A stretch of DNA of 64,000 nt. It comes from Planctomycetales bacterium 71-10. Lineage in GTDB: Bacteria; Planctomycetota; Planctomycetia; Isosphaerales; Isosphaeraceae. Shown piece after piece: positions 1 through 8,450 of this stretch. A program made the translations under genes and the position numbers. The notes under the pieces are model-generated. The model saw only the letters and a list, made by a program, of their open reading frames with translations. It did no database searches and had not been told where the DNA came from. Numbering within the stretch: position 1 is the first letter of the stretch; each line of letters begins with the position of its first letter. Where the stretch lies: NCBI GenBank assembly GCA_001898385.1, contig MKTT01000071.1:41470-105469 (forward strand). Reading direction: 5' to 3'.

Positions 1-47
1 ATCTCGACGGAGTCGCCGTCTGTGGTGCGTTTCACCAGTTCGATCAT
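1..47 (-). CDS. partial phage gene, N-terminus only
   Basis: Only the first 15 codons are inside the window; the rest lies off the left edge. The peptide begins MIELVKRTTDGDSVE. Its ATG (47-45) overlaps the TGA of the head protein gene upstream (ATGA), so it is translationally coupled and belongs to the same leftward head operon. By position it is probably another head or capsid-associated gene, but 15 residues do not identify a family. Confidence 0.6.
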   Translation of the reverse strand, partial: MIELVKRTTDGDSVE

Positions 48-919
48 TCCTGTACTCCGAAGTTTAAAATTGGCTGGCTCCTGCAGAGGCACCCGGGCAA
101 CTCGCCCGGCTTGACCTTGCGCTTCACGGAGGGGTCGTAGATGCCCTCTTCGAGGACATACTCTTCGCCGTCCATGTGGATGTGCGTCTGGCGCGGCTCC
201 CTGGAACCGCTGGTATGGCGCCAGATCCCGCGAGTGACGCCGATGCGCTTCATCCGCTCTCGGCTCAAGCTTGAAAATGCCTTAACCGTTTGATCTCTGG
301 CGATGAATCGCGCCCTCCGCAGCGTGATCCCCTTGTGCTTCTGGAGGTACGGCACCAGCTCCTGCATGCCGTTGCCGGTCGTGATGGAACGCATGACCGC
401 GCCCTGCACCCCGGAGAGGTACTGGGCCGGGATCGACTTGATGAGGCCGACGTTCTCGGCGACCGTGGCGTTCAGGATTTCCTTCAGTGGGCCGGAGGTG
501 ATCGCCCCGGTCGGCAGCGTCAGGTCGTCGGTCATGGAGCGTATGCTCGACTTGACCGCCACGTCGCTGGACTTGTCCGATTCGCGCGCGAACTCCTCGG
601 CCATGGGCTTGGACAGCGAGGCGAAGAGGTCGGCGTATTTCTTGATCAGGGCGTTAGTGAGGATGCGCGCCTGGCTCGATAAGCTGGCGTCTTCCGCGAA
701 TCGCTCGACTCGGTCAGTGGCGAAAAACTCCTCGGCCGCATCGGTCTCGAAGAGCTTCTTCAGCTCGAATTCCGTCTCGGCCGTCATGCGGTCGATCAGG
801 ACTCGCAGGGTCGTGTAATAGCGCTGCTCGATCGCGGCGTTGGGGTTCAGGACCCTTCCTTCGACTACCCCCTTCTTGCGGGGGTTGCCGAGCCACGCCT
901 GCTTGCGGACCGAGGGCAT
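44..919 (-). CDS. phage head morphogenesis protein (Mu F-like / SPP1 gp7 family)
   Basis: This is a 291-residue minor head protein of the kind that follows the portal gene in many tailed phages and helps assemble the procapsid. The C-terminal half looks like the Mu F-like domain. It has a helical stretch around FIARDQTVKAF (about 205-215), then GIWRHTSGSREPRQTHIHMDGEEY (about 230-253, in two pieces), then a late Cys pair in GCLCRSQP (about 276-283) near the end, typical of this family's His/Cys C-terminus. The start codon directly follows the portal stop codon with no gap. Family assignment is by eye from these motifs and the gene order. Confidence 0.85.
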   Translation of the reverse strand: MPSVRKQAWLGNPRKKGVVEGRVLNPNAAIEQRYYTTLRVLIDRMTAETEFELKKLFETDAAEEFFATDRVERFAEDASLSSQARILTNALIKKYADLFASLSKPMAEEFARESDKSSDVAVKSSIRSMTDDLTLPTGAITSGPLKEILNATVAENVGLIKSIPAQYLSGVQGAVMRSITTGNGMQELVPYLQKHKGITLRRARFIARDQTVKAFSSLSRERMKRIGVTRGIWRHTSGSREPRQTHIHMDGEEYVLEEGIYDPSVKRKVKPGELPGCLCRSQPILNFGVQE

Positions 920-2539
920 CTACTCGGCCCCGTTCTCTCCGGGATTCTCTTCCGACTCCGAAGCCTGCCCGGCCTGCAGTGCCGACAGTTCGGCGTCCTG
1001 CCGCTCGCGCTCGGCTTCCCGGTTCTCCAGCTCCGCCTCGCGGTCCCCGGGCCCGCCCGGCACGACCGGGTCGATGCCGTTGAAGCCGGAGTGCTTGTCG
1101 GCGATGAGCTTGGACCGCACGTCGAATCCGTCCACCGCGCCCATCTCCACGTAGGCCTGTGCGGCCTGGGCCTTCTTAAGCTCGGTCTCGGCCTGCTCGG
1201 CCGCCGTCTGCTCGTCGAGCTCGTTCCAGGAGACTTCCGTGTTGAACGGCTTCATCTTGAACTTCGGGGCCACCTCGGAGCGTATCAGCAGCAGGTGGTG
1301 GCGGTTGACCAGCGGCGATAGGTCGTGCTGCTGGAGCGAAGCCAGCATCTCGTGGTAGCTCGCCTCGTCGAACTCGCCGGTGGCATTAAAACCCTTGGGC
1401 TGCGTGCCCAGCATCTTGGTGGCGGGCACCTCGGCGGCGGCGCAGGCGATCTGGTACTGCGTCATGATCGCGGCGTCCAGCTCGGCGAGGGTCGTGTCGA
1501 ACTGCTCGATCTCCTCGTCGCCGCCGATGATCTTCACCCCGAAGTTGTTCTGGATCTGCGTCCAGTATTCCATCCGGGCGTTGAACGCCTCCTGGTTGGC
1601 CATCGCCTGGGTGATGTCCACCTTCAGCACGGTGAGCCGCTTGGTCATGGCGAGCATCGGGGCCTCGTTGGCCGTCCGCTCGGCCGCGTAGACGCGCTCG
1701 GCGATCTTCTGGGGCACGGGGATGCCGCCGTAGAGGTAGGCGGGCTTGAGGATGTCGGGCAGGTCGCCGTTGCGGTAGATCACGAGGTGCGTGCGGTGGA
1801 CGCGCCTGCCGTTGATCCGCCACCAGGTCGGCTCGTAGAAGTCCATTGCGGCGGGGTTTGCCGCCGCCTCCTGGCCCAGCTCCGGCGTGATCCAGTAGGG
1901 GTCGATCTGGCTGATGCCGCGGTAGCTTCCGGGCTTCACCCCATCGGGGTTGAACGGCTTGGCGTAGTATTCCGGGTCGCTCGAATCGACGACGAACATC
2001 GCCACGCGGATGCCGAAGACACGCCCCAGCTTGACGAACTCGACGCAGTTGCGGAGCACCTCGTATTTCTTGTCTTGCTCGCGGATGTAGTCGAGCACCT
2101 CGGGGTCGACCTCGGTGCCGTCGTTGACCGAAACCTCGTACCCGTTGCGGGTGGCGTCCTTGGCCGGCATGGTGCAGGCCTTGTCGACGAACCAGTTCTG
2201 GCTGATGAGCGCCGCCGCCTGGTAGCCGATGAAGCCCTGCCCGCAGTACCACGCGAACTGGGTCTCGGGGATGTAGCCGCCGATTCCGAGGCCGTTCATG
2301 GCCTTGACGCGCTGGAGGCCCTGGGCGTCGTCCATGGCGACCGTGACGGGGTTCCCCGCCTCGTCGACCGCCTTCAGGTCGTCGACCGTCCGCTGGAACG
2401 TGAGGGCCAGGTATTCCTGGAGCCGCTTGTGGCGCCTGACCGCGTTGTCGCGGGCCGGAGGAAAGCCGTCGGTCGAGAAGAAGCCCCCGCGGGCCGGTTC
2501 TTCCGGCCGTGTCTCGGGCTGCTTCTTCTTAAACCACAT
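920..2539 (-). CDS. phage portal protein, DUF1073 (HI1409-like) family
   Basis: The 539-residue product has the length and features of DUF1073-type portal proteins, which form the dodecameric ring through which DNA enters the capsid. The segment around [19 protein letters not shown] (about 118-136) is characteristic of the family, as is the later run with paired [14 protein letters not shown] and [14 protein letters not shown]. The tail after about residue 450 is rich in Glu, Arg and Ala and is probably an extended helix. It sits between the large terminase and the Mu F-like head protein, the usual place for a portal. Confidence 0.88.
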   Translation of the reverse strand: MWFKKKQPETRPEEPARGGFFSTDGFPPARDNAVRRHKRLQEYLALTFQRTVDDLKAVDEAGNPVTVAMDDAQGLQRVKAMNGLGIGGYIPETQFAWYCGQGFIGYQAAALISQNWFVDKACTMPAKDATRNGYEVSVNDGTEVDPEVLDYIREQDKKYEVLRNCVEFVKLGRVFGIRVAMFVVDSSDPEYYAKPFNPDGVKPGSYRGISQIDPYWITPELGQEAAANPAAMDFYEPTWWRINGRRVHRTHLVIYRNGDLPDILKPAYLYGGIPVPQKIAERVYAAERTANEAPMLAMTKRLTVLKVDITQAMANQEAFNARMEYWTQIQNNFGVKIIGGDEEIEQFDTTLAELDAAIMTQYQIACAAAEVPATKMLGTQPKGFNATGEFDEASYHEMLASLQQHDLSPLVNRHHLLLIRSEVAPKFKMKPFNTEVSWNELDEQTAAEQAETELKKAQAAQAYVEMGAVDGFDVRSKLIADKHSGFNGIDPVVPGGPGDREAELENREAERERQDAELSALQAGQASESEENPGENGAE

Positions 2540-2546
2540 GGGAATC

Positions 2547-4148
2547 CTATGTTAAATCGAAAAAGCCTTTGGGCGGCCGGATGGGGTTGTAGGCGATGAC
2601 CACGGCGTCCGCGAGATTCGGAGACTTGGCCCCGGCCGGCTTCTTGTCGACCAGCACCTTCCCCACTGCGTTGTATTTGTGGACGGCCTGCGAGAGCTCC
2701 ATCTGGAGCTCGTGTAGCCTGGGGAGCGTCGAATCGAGGGAGATCAGCTCGGCCGAGTCGTAGACGTCGCCGTGATGGACGGCCCGGAACGTCTTGTAGA
2801 ACCGGGTCCTCAGCCGCCACCAGCTCTGGGCCTTGAGGTTGGCGTACTGGTCCTCGTTGGTCGGCGACTGCTTGTCTCCGGGGATGATGTTCTTCTGCGG
2901 GTCCAGCGGGGCGGCACCAGCGTCCCACGGGTGGACTTTGAGGCCGGGCGGCAGCGTCATGTTGTTGACTCCGACTTTGAAGCCGGCGCCGACGCCGATG
3001 CTGTCGTAGTAAAGGTCGCGCACGCCGTGTTCGATGCAGCGGGGAACGGCCGCCTTGGCCGCTTCGCCCGCGTCGCCGCCCCAGTGTTCGGCATACTTCA
3101 GGATGACGCCGTGCCGGATCGCGAGGGCGTTCTTGTCGCCCCCTTCGTCCGCGACGTCCTGGCCGGCGACCTTCTCGCCGTCCGCCCCGAAGCCGAGCTT
3201 CACGTGTGCGTCGACGGCCGCCCTCACCCAGTCGGGCTGGATGATGACGCGGTCGATCGCCCCGGCATAGTCGCGGTCGACTTCCTGGGCGAATACGTGG
3301 AGCAGGCCTTCTTCCTCGGCCCGCTTGCGCCGCCGGTCGTACCATTCCTGGGTCTTGCCCGGGTGATCGCGCCAGTCGAAGACGAAGATCTGGACCTTGC
3401 CGGGGGTGTGGGGGCCGTCCGGAGTCCAGATTTCGCCCGCCATGCGCCTGCGGTAGAAGACGTTGGCCGAGCCGTTGACGCTCGAGATGTCGATCTGGAC
3501 GTCGGTGTTGTCGCCGAGCGACGCCTCGATCAGTTCTGGCTGCTCGTAGTGCGCCGACTCGTCCTTGAAGTAGATGGTCGTTCGACCGCCGCGGCCGATG
3601 TTGTTGCCCGCCTCGCCCGTGACGGCGGAGCCGCTCTGGGGGTTGAGGAGCTTCATGTGGGTGTCGTGGGACGTCGGGTCGAAGCCGACGGGCCGCATGA
3701 ACGGCGGCAGGTGTTCGATGATCTGCCTGAGCTTCGGGAATATCGCCTTGGGGTCGCCCTTCTTGTCGACGTACTCTTCCTTGCGGCTGCCCCATCCGAC
3801 TACGGAGCCGGGCAGGAACCGCCACATCCAGACCGTGAAGCCGCAGGCGAGCCAGGTGGCCCCGATGTCGCGGCACTTCTCGGTCAGGCCCGATTCCTTG
3901 TTGGTCAGGCACCAGTGGAGGAACCGGACGTATTCCTTCTGCCTGGGGAAGAGCATGAAGGGCATCAGCTTCGGGTTGGGCGGCTGGATGCGGGGGTCGA
4001 AGGTCACGCACCAGTCGCCGATCCAGTCGGCGGGGCTGTTCGCGTAATGCTGCATCACCGCCGAGCGGAGGATCGGGTCGGCGTTCAGCCGGTTCAGCAG
4101 GCGGAGCCGCCTCTCATACTCGGCCTTGACGTCGGGCGGCCAGGTCAC
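2547..4148 (-). CDS. terL: terminase large subunit (packaging ATPase/nuclease)
   Basis: This 533-residue protein is the DNA-packaging motor subunit. The N-terminal ATPase has a deviant P-loop at about 91-99 (KCRDIGATW) and a Walker B plus catalytic Glu at about 192-198 (IYFKDES). The C-terminal RNase H-like nuclease shows an Asp-led strand at about 329-335 (GQDVADE), a second acidic strand ([10 protein letters not shown], about 378-387) and a final Asp in SPNLADAVV near the C-terminus. The canonical P-loop lysine position is not occupied by Lys, so K91 or R93 would have to serve. The start overlaps the small-subunit stop (ATGA). Confidence 0.93.
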   Translation of the reverse strand: MTWPPDVKAEYERRLRLLNRLNADPILRSAVMQHYANSPADWIGDWCVTFDPRIQPPNPKLMPFMLFPRQKEYVRFLHWCLTNKESGLTEKCRDIGATWLACGFTVWMWRFLPGSVVGWGSRKEEYVDKKGDPKAIFPKLRQIIEHLPPFMRPVGFDPTSHDTHMKLLNPQSGSAVTGEAGNNIGRGGRTTIYFKDESAHYEQPELIEASLGDNTDVQIDISSVNGSANVFYRRRMAGEIWTPDGPHTPGKVQIFVFDWRDHPGKTQEWYDRRRKRAEEEGLLHVFAQEVDRDYAGAIDRVIIQPDWVRAAVDAHVKLGFGADGEKVAGQDVADEGGDKNALAIRHGVILKYAEHWGGDAGEAAKAAVPRCIEHGVRDLYYDSIGVGAGFKVGVNNMTLPPGLKVHPWDAGAAPLDPQKNIIPGDKQSPTNEDQYANLKAQSWWRLRTRFYKTFRAVHHGDVYDSAELISLDSTLPRLHELQMELSQAVHKYNAVGKVLVDKKPAGAKSPNLADAVVIAYNPIRPPKGFFDLT

Positions 4149-4741
4149 TGGCCCTTGACGGCCTCGGCGTAGGCCCTGGCGGCCTCTTCAGGCGACGTGA
4201 ATTCGGTGGGGGCCTCGACCTGGGCGACGGTCTGCTCGATGTGCTGGGTGTCGCGCCAGCTCTTGGGGCGGCGGTTGCGGAGCCAGAGCGAGGCGGCCTG
4301 GGTGTCGGGAGGGGCGGCCTTGCGGACCTCGACGATCTGGACTTCCTCGGTGAATTGGCCGGGGCCGGTCTGGTTGCGGATCTTGAAGGCGGCCTGCTCG
4401 GTCCACTGTGCGCCCTTGGCGCGGTCGTAGAGCGAGTGGGCGATCTCGGCGTCGGCCTTGACCTTGCCCGCGCTAGCGGCCTCGGAGAATTCGGGGTGGA
4501 CCTTCTTCCATTCGTAGAAGGTGTCCTCGCAAACCTCGAAGAATTCGGCCATCTCCACGTCGGTGAGGCCGAGGAGGGCGAGCTTCTTCACCTGCTCGCA
4601 GTATTCGGGCTTGTACTTGGTTGGCTGGCCGGGCTTCGGCTGGGATTCTGGCTCGTCGGCCATGGTGTTACTGGGTGAGTTTGGGCATTTCGGTTGCCCG
4701 TTCAACGAAAAATCAATGGGTTGCGAGGTGATTGGAAGCAT
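4145..4741 (-). CDS. terS: terminase small subunit
   Basis: The product is 198 residues and recognises the packaging site and hands DNA to the large subunit. A helix-turn-helix lies at about 50-75 (VKKLALLGLTDVEMAEFFEV, then DTFYEWKKVHPEF), followed by a helical middle and a C-terminal NRRPKSWRDTQ segment typical of small terminases. A second in-frame ATG exists at 4663, but the ATG at 4741 has a strong AGGAGG eight bases upstream while 4663 has none, so 4741 is chosen. It is the first gene of the packaging operon and is coupled to terL. Confidence 0.9.
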   Translation of the reverse strand: MLPITSQPIDFSLNGQPKCPNSPSNTMADEPESQPKPGQPTKYKPEYCEQVKKLALLGLTDVEMAEFFEVCEDTFYEWKKVHPEFSEAASAGKVKADAEIAHSLYDRAKGAQWTEQAAFKIRNQTGPGQFTEEVQIVEVRKAAPPDTQAASLWLRNRRPKSWRDTQHIEQTVAQVEAPTEFTSPEEAARAYAEAVKGQ

Positions 4742-4764
4742 ACGAAGGGCCTCCTAATGCGATT

Positions 4765-4793
4765 ATTGTAAAATTTATATACGTTGATGTCAA
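4765..4793 (-). promoter_or_regulatory. sigma70-type promoter for the packaging operon
   Basis: On the minus strand there is a perfect -35 box TTGACA (4793-4788), a 17-base AT-rich spacer and a -10 box TACAAT (4770-4765). It lies about 25 bases upstream of the terS start codon and its AGGAGG site. It is one of the best consensus promoters visible in the window. Confidence 0.85.
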
Positions 4794-4818
4794 CAAGAAC
4801 ATAAGGGGGGCGTGAGCG

Positions 4819-5469
4819 CTAATTCGCACCCTTGGCCTCGCGCAGCGCCTTCAGCTCCTCCATGATCGGGGGGAGCTTGCCTGAGAGGCAGTCGAACGCC
4901 TCGCGGTAGAAGCGGCAGTTCCTCTGGGCGATGAAGCGGACGTGCCCGGAGGCGGCGTTCGTGTGGACGGCGTGGTCGATCCACTTCTGGTGCCGCGCCG
5001 GGACGCGGATGAGGAGCAGTGTGAAGCCCCGCTCGCGCAGGTCGTCCCCGTCGGTGGCCTCCCCGCTGGCGGCGACCTTGCGCCGCAGGCCGAGCCTCGC
5101 CTGCTGGACCATCTGCCATTGCTCGTACGTCTGGCCGTCGTGCAGGTGCTGGTCGTCGAGCGTGCCTCGCTCCCAGAGCCAGTTCATGACGTTCTGGACT
5201 TGGGCCTGCGCGAACCGCACGTGCTGGAGGGCGATGTCGCCGATCACCTGGTTGGTGCCGCGGCCGTGGCATGTTCGGCAGGGGACGATGCCGCGGCCGT
5301 AGGGGTCGGGGAACGAGCCGCGGCCGTTGCACTCGGAGCAGGGGGTGTTGTAGACGAGGTCGCCCTTGGCGGCGCGCTCGGGCGTGACGATCGGCTGGTT
5401 CGCAGGACGCCACTGCGTGACGTCGATGTGCTCGTAGTCCTCGGACTCGCGCCGATCCCCTGAAACCAT
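4819..5469 (-). CDS. Cys-rich protein with two CxxCxGxG motifs, function unknown
   Basis: The 216-residue product carries CSECNGRG (44-51) and CRTCHGRG (64-71), two zinc-binding repeats of the DnaJ type. No J-domain is present. The rest is helical, with a Trp-rich stretch near 95-120 (MNWLWERGTL, YEQWQMVQ) and a C-terminus with two more Cys. It may be a phage zinc protein that binds unfolded protein or nucleic acid, but nothing fixes the role. It ends 78 bases before the terS start, in the same leftward direction, and the terS promoter lies in that gap, so it may be a separate transcript. A TTGACA box sits upstream at 5519-5514 without a clear -10. Confidence 0.7.
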   Translation of the reverse strand: MVSGDRRESEDYEHIDVTQWRPANQPIVTPERAAKGDLVYNTPCSECNGRGSFPDPYGRGIVPCRTCHGRGTNQVIGDIALQHVRFAQAQVQNVMNWLWERGTLDDQHLHDGQTYEQWQMVQQARLGLRRKVAASGEATDGDDLRERGFTLLLIRVPARHQKWIDHAVHTNAASGHVRFIAQRNCRFYREAFDCLSGKLPPIMEELKALREAKGAN

Positions 5470-5567
5470 AGCCCCCCCCTGGTTGGTGTAAGGGAGCCAT
5501 AAAAATGCGAGGATGTCAACTGCTGGTAGCAGGCGAGAAGAGGTCGGGCCATTACTGGGGTGGGCGC

Positions 5568-6008
5568 ATGGTCGAGCGAGGTCGCAAGATCACGAGGCTG
5601 GCGGGCAAGGTGCTGTTCGCCTCCCTCTTCGTCGCGGGAGGCGTCGCCCACTTCGCGACGCCCGAGACCTACATGAAGATCATGCCGCCCTACCTGCCGC
5701 TGCACCGTGAGCTGGTGCTGCTGAGCGGCTTCTTCGAGGTCGCCCTCGGCATTCTGTTGCTGGTCTCGAGGACGTCGAGGCTGGCGGCCTGGGGCCTGAT
5801 CGCCCTACTCGTCGCCGTCTTCCCGGCGAACGTCTACATGTGCCAGGAGGCGGGTAGGTTCGGCGTCCCGGAGTGGCTTCTGCTTCTCAGGTTGCCGCTG
5901 CAGGGGCTGCTGATCCTCTGGGCGTATGCCTACGCCGGGGGGGCGTCAGGAGATTCTTTCCAAGGCCTGGGAAAGAATTGGGAAAGAATTCACGGCGAAA
6001 ATATATAA
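5568..6008 (+). CDS. DoxX-like small membrane protein
   Basis: The product is 146 residues from the ATG at 5568 (an upstream in-frame ATG at 5505 is less likely). Four hydrophobic segments, at about 12-28, 48-66, 70-90 and 103-123, give the four-helix layout of the DoxX family, and the FATPETYMKIMPPYLP loop after helix one is typical of planctomycete and proteobacterial members. These proteins sit in the inner membrane and are linked to redox or thiol stress, but the substrate here is unknown. The last ~18 codons (GDSFQGLGKNWERIHGENI) are encoded by the short repeats of the 5953-6202 cluster, so the C-terminus looks altered by repeat insertion. Confidence 0.75.
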   Translation: MVERGRKITRLAGKVLFASLFVAGGVAHFATPETYMKIMPPYLPLHRELVLLSGFFEVALGILLLVSRTSRLAAWGLIALLVAVFPANVYMCQEAGRFGVPEWLLLLRLPLQGLLILWAYAYAGGASGDSFQGLGKNWERIHGENI

Positions 6009-6202
6009 TAAATACAACAGAATTATATTATACGTTATATTCTTTCCTTTCTTTCCATTCTTTCCCCGAGACACCCCTCTATTTCGTGGAGGGTAGGGGG
6101 CGGGAGAATGCCTCGGGAAAGAATTCCCGGGAAGGAATTAATTAACCGGCTGAGATTACTCTAGGTTTCGAGGCAATTCTTTCCCGGGCGGGGATTCTTT
6201 CC
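5953..6202. repeat. cluster of ATTCTTTCC repeats around an AT-rich core
   Basis: Eight exact copies of a 9-base word occur in 250 bases. ATTCTTTCC is at 5953, 6039, 6057, 6176 and 6194; its complement GGAAAGAAT is at 5970, 5981 and 6116. One-mismatch copies are at 6048 and 6130. The segment 6000-6041 between copies is almost pure A+T in an otherwise GC-rich window. Iteron arrays with a melting region, protein-binding clusters and dispersed inverted-repeat elements all look like this. The remainder of 6203-6329 shows no other feature. Confidence 0.7.
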
Positions 6203-6329
6203 CGGACCGCATGGTCGCGGGCGAACCCGCAGGCCTCCCGGGCCGTCGAAGTTGGCGGGCGGGCCTCGACCTTGATAGGCTACATGCATCCAGAGGCCGT
6301 CCGGTGGTCCAGAGCGGGAGTTTTGTCGC

Positions 6330-6491
6330 ATGCCGCAAGCCGAACCCTTGGCACCGCCCGTCGAGCCTCGAGAGGCCCCGGCCCCGAGGACGCCGCCCGC
6401 GCCGACGCCCGCTCCCGAGCCGCGGCGGAAGCTCGACCCCTTCAACCCCGACTGGCCCAAGACGCGGCCCACGCCGGAACCTAAAGCGTGA
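6330..6491 (+). CDS. small proline-rich protein coupled to the next gene
   Basis: This 53-residue ORF begins MPQAEPLAPP and is nearly one third proline. Its more ordered end reads KLDPFNPDWPKTRP. The stop TGA (6489-6491) overlaps the GTG start of the following gene (6488), a GTGA coupling that supports both genes being real. No domain is recognised; it could be a flexible linker-like partner of the downstream protein. Confidence 0.5.
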   Translation: MPQAEPLAPPVEPREAPAPRTPPAPTPAPEPRRKLDPFNPDWPKTRPTPEPKA

Positions 6492-7477
6492 ATCCCACGG
6501 AGAGCGACGCCGGCCTGCGCGACGAGATCAACAAGCGGTTCACCCTCAACTGGCTGATCCAGGGGGCCGCCCAGCACGCCGGGATGACATTCCACCACCT
6601 GGTTCGGGAAGGGCTGGAGGCCGTCCACCCGGAACTCGTGCTGCTCTACGACCAGTACGCCCTGATCAACCTGCTTCAGTACTGGGCCGAGGCCGATCAT
6701 GTCTTCGGCTCTCCGGCGAAGTTCTGGAGGCGGGCGAAGACGGATCCGACGCACCCTTTCCACGGCCACCCCGTGCTAGCCCGTCACGGCGGCATGCTCG
6801 CCGCGGAGTCCCATCGTCGCGGCCGGGAGCGTGCCAAGGAGAAGGGCCTTTCGGACGAGCCGGGCGTCTTCAAGTTCCAGGCCTTCCTGTTGATCAGCTG
6901 CCTTCAGGAGCGAGAGGCGGGGCACGAGCCGGCCTTGATCGAACTTGCCAAGCACGCCGTGACGACCGTTTGGGGGATATCGCCCGACCGTTTGGAGGCG
7001 GCCATAACGCACAAGGTCGCCTTCGGCAAAGTGACGCCGCCCAGGACCGACGTGGGCCGAGCGTTCCTCGCCGGGGTCGTCGGATATGGCGGCGTGCTGA
7101 GGCGAGGCGGGCGCATGATGGTCGTGGGGCGGGGGACGAACTGGTATCTCATGGCCAAGGAGCTGGTCAAGGGGACGGCCGAGCTCGTCTGCCTCCACGG
7201 CCTGAACCGCCTGCCCGAGGACGTCTACCGTCGCGTGGTCGCGGCAGCCGACGGGATCGACTTCGAGCCCTGGATGCTCCAGACGGGCGGAGAACTCTGG
7301 CGTCGCTTCCTGGCCGTGCAGCCCGGGGAGCGCCCGATCGCGGAAATGCTGATGCACGTGGCGAGGCTCTCGCCGGGGGCGCTCGAGTCGCTGATCCTCG
7401 CGGTGATCGAGCGGCCCGAATGGGCCAGGGAGCTGATGGCCGGGCTCGACGCGTCGGATGAGGGTGAGGCGGGCTGA
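6488..7477 (+). CDS. conserved-looking protein of unknown function
   Basis: The product is 329 residues from a GTG start fixed by overlap with the upstream small ORF. It is helical, without signal peptide or membrane segment. Visible landmarks are FTLNWLIQGAAQHAGMTFHHLV (about 18-39, in two pieces), a middle VGYGGVLRRGGRMMVVGRGTNW (about 195-216) that could be a beta-hairpin, and an acidic C-terminus. I do not recognise the family. It reads rightwards, opposite to the flanking packaging and replication operons, and its 3' end faces the leftward gene at 7505. Confidence 0.65.
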   Translation: MNPTESDAGLRDEINKRFTLNWLIQGAAQHAGMTFHHLVREGLEAVHPELVLLYDQYALINLLQYWAEADHVFGSPAKFWRRAKTDPTHPFHGHPVLARHGGMLAAESHRRGRERAKEKGLSDEPGVFKFQAFLLISCLQEREAGHEPALIELAKHAVTTVWGISPDRLEAAITHKVAFGKVTPPRTDVGRAFLAGVVGYGGVLRRGGRMMVVGRGTNWYLMAKELVKGTAELVCLHGLNRLPEDVYRRVVAAADGIDFEPWMLQTGGELWRRFLAVQPGERPIAEMLMHVARLSPGALESLILAVIERPEWARELMAGLDASDEGEAG

Positions 7478-7504
7478 AGGCGTCGAAGAAGATTGCAGCC
7501 CGTT

Positions 7505-7861
7505 TCAGTTCCTCTCCACCCACACCCTGCGATATTCGATGACCTTCCGGTCGAACCAATCCTTGGCTTCCTCCACCGTCCAGCCTCCGATCTTTGGGAC
7601 GAAGCGTTCGAGCACTCCAACTTCCCCGTGCTGGTGCTGGAGATGGTGTTCGAGCTGGGTCATGGGGATGCAGGAGTAGCTGGCCTTGAAGCCCGTACCG
7701 CTGCTCGCAGCCCTGCGGACGTGGCAGGCGGGGTTCCGGCCTTCGCCGCTCTCCAGCCATTCGCTGTAGCGTCCGCTGAGGCAGCTTGGCTGACGCTGGA
7801 CCCACGCCCTGAACTCGGCGTCGGTCCCCTTGGCCTGGGCCTTGGCGAGCAGGTCAATCAT
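7505..7861 (-). CDS. putative HNH/REF-like nuclease
   Basis: The product is 118 residues from the ATG at 7861, which overlaps the upstream gene's stop by eight bases (ATGATTGA). The pattern of a Cys (CLSG, about 27-30), NPACHVRRA (about 43-51), a GTGFK turn, and a final IPMTQLEHHLQHQHGEVG (about 65-82) resembles phage Cys/His nucleases of the DUF968, DUF1364 or NinG kind, which process recombination intermediates. The position in the replication operon fits that role. Assignment is by motif spacing only. Confidence 0.55.
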   Translation of the reverse strand: MIDLLAKAQAKGTDAEFRAWVQRQPSCLSGRYSEWLESGEGRNPACHVRRAASSGTGFKASYSCIPMTQLEHHLQHQHGEVGVLERFVPKIGGWTVEEAKDWFDRKVIEYRRVWVERN

Positions 7862-8450
7862 GGGCCATCGCCAGCCTGTGGTCCTCAAGCTGGGACTGCG
7901 CGTCCCGATACCTCTCCGTGCCGCCGCGCACCTTCGCCAATTCCTGCTTCTCGTAAGCCCTGACGTAGGCCTTCTCCTCGTCCGTGACGAAGACGTTCCC
8001 CTCCCGCAGGTTCTTCTTGATCTGGACGTACATCGCCGAGGAGTAGACCGGCGGGGGAGGCTCGATGATCTTCACGATGTCCGAAGGGGCCGGGAGCTCG
8101 TTCGACTGTTTGAGGTAGGTGCGGAAGGCCGCATGCACCTGCTCGAAGGTGTAGTCCCCCAAAACCATGACGAATACCTTGATCAGGTTCACGACCTGCT
8201 CCGGCTCCTTCCCATAGACCTTCAAGGCGTCGAAACACTGGGTCAGGAGTTCGGTCAGCTGATGCTGGGCTTCAGGGCTGGAGGCCAAGGTCGGCCCTGG
8301 CCTGGGCTGCGGCGGCCTTGAGGCGGTCGGACTTGGTCGGCTGACCGGCAGGACGGTGGCCAGGGGCTTGAACTCCGGTTCCGCCTGGAAGCTTGGGCTG
8401 GCAGCGGTCCCACTCGAAGGCTTGTCGGTATCCAGCAACGTAGTCGTCAT
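7854..8450 (-). CDS. phage replication-associated protein, unknown family
   Basis: The open frame is 198 residues, but its first ~60 are Pro/Ser/Thr-rich and overlap the preceding gene by 179 bases in another frame. The convincing part starts near the TTG at 8288, overlapping the preceding TGA, and would give about 145 residues. That part has ELLTQCFDALKVYGKEPEQV followed by VLGDYTFEQVHAAFRTYLKQ and a PAPSDIVKII motif, a layout common to small phage proteins next to replisome organisers. A helicase-loading or replication accessory role is an inference from context. Confidence 0.55.
   Translation of the reverse strand: MTTTLLDTDKPSSGTAASPSFQAEPEFKPLATVLPVSRPSPTASRPPQPRPGPTLASSPEAQHQLTELLTQCFDALKVYGKEPEQVVNLIKVFVMVLGDYTFEQVHAAFRTYLKQSNELPAPSDIVKIIEPPPPVYSSAMYVQIKKNLREGNVFVTDEEKAYVRAYEKQELAKVRGGTERYRDAQSQLEDHRLAMAHD

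Noticed and set aside
2374..4011. 545-residue minus-strand frame overlapping terL
   Set aside because: Same strand but another frame of the terminase gene; composition is dominated by Arg, Pro and Gly.
1325..4172. Long plus-strand frames opposite the portal and terminase genes
   Set aside because: They are antisense shadows of genes with recognised motifs, rich in Arg, Val, Leu and Gly with no domain.
6211..7461. 416-residue plus-strand frame
   Set aside because: Another frame of the gene at 6488-7477; Arg/Pro-rich without domains, while the GTGA-coupled frame is better supported.
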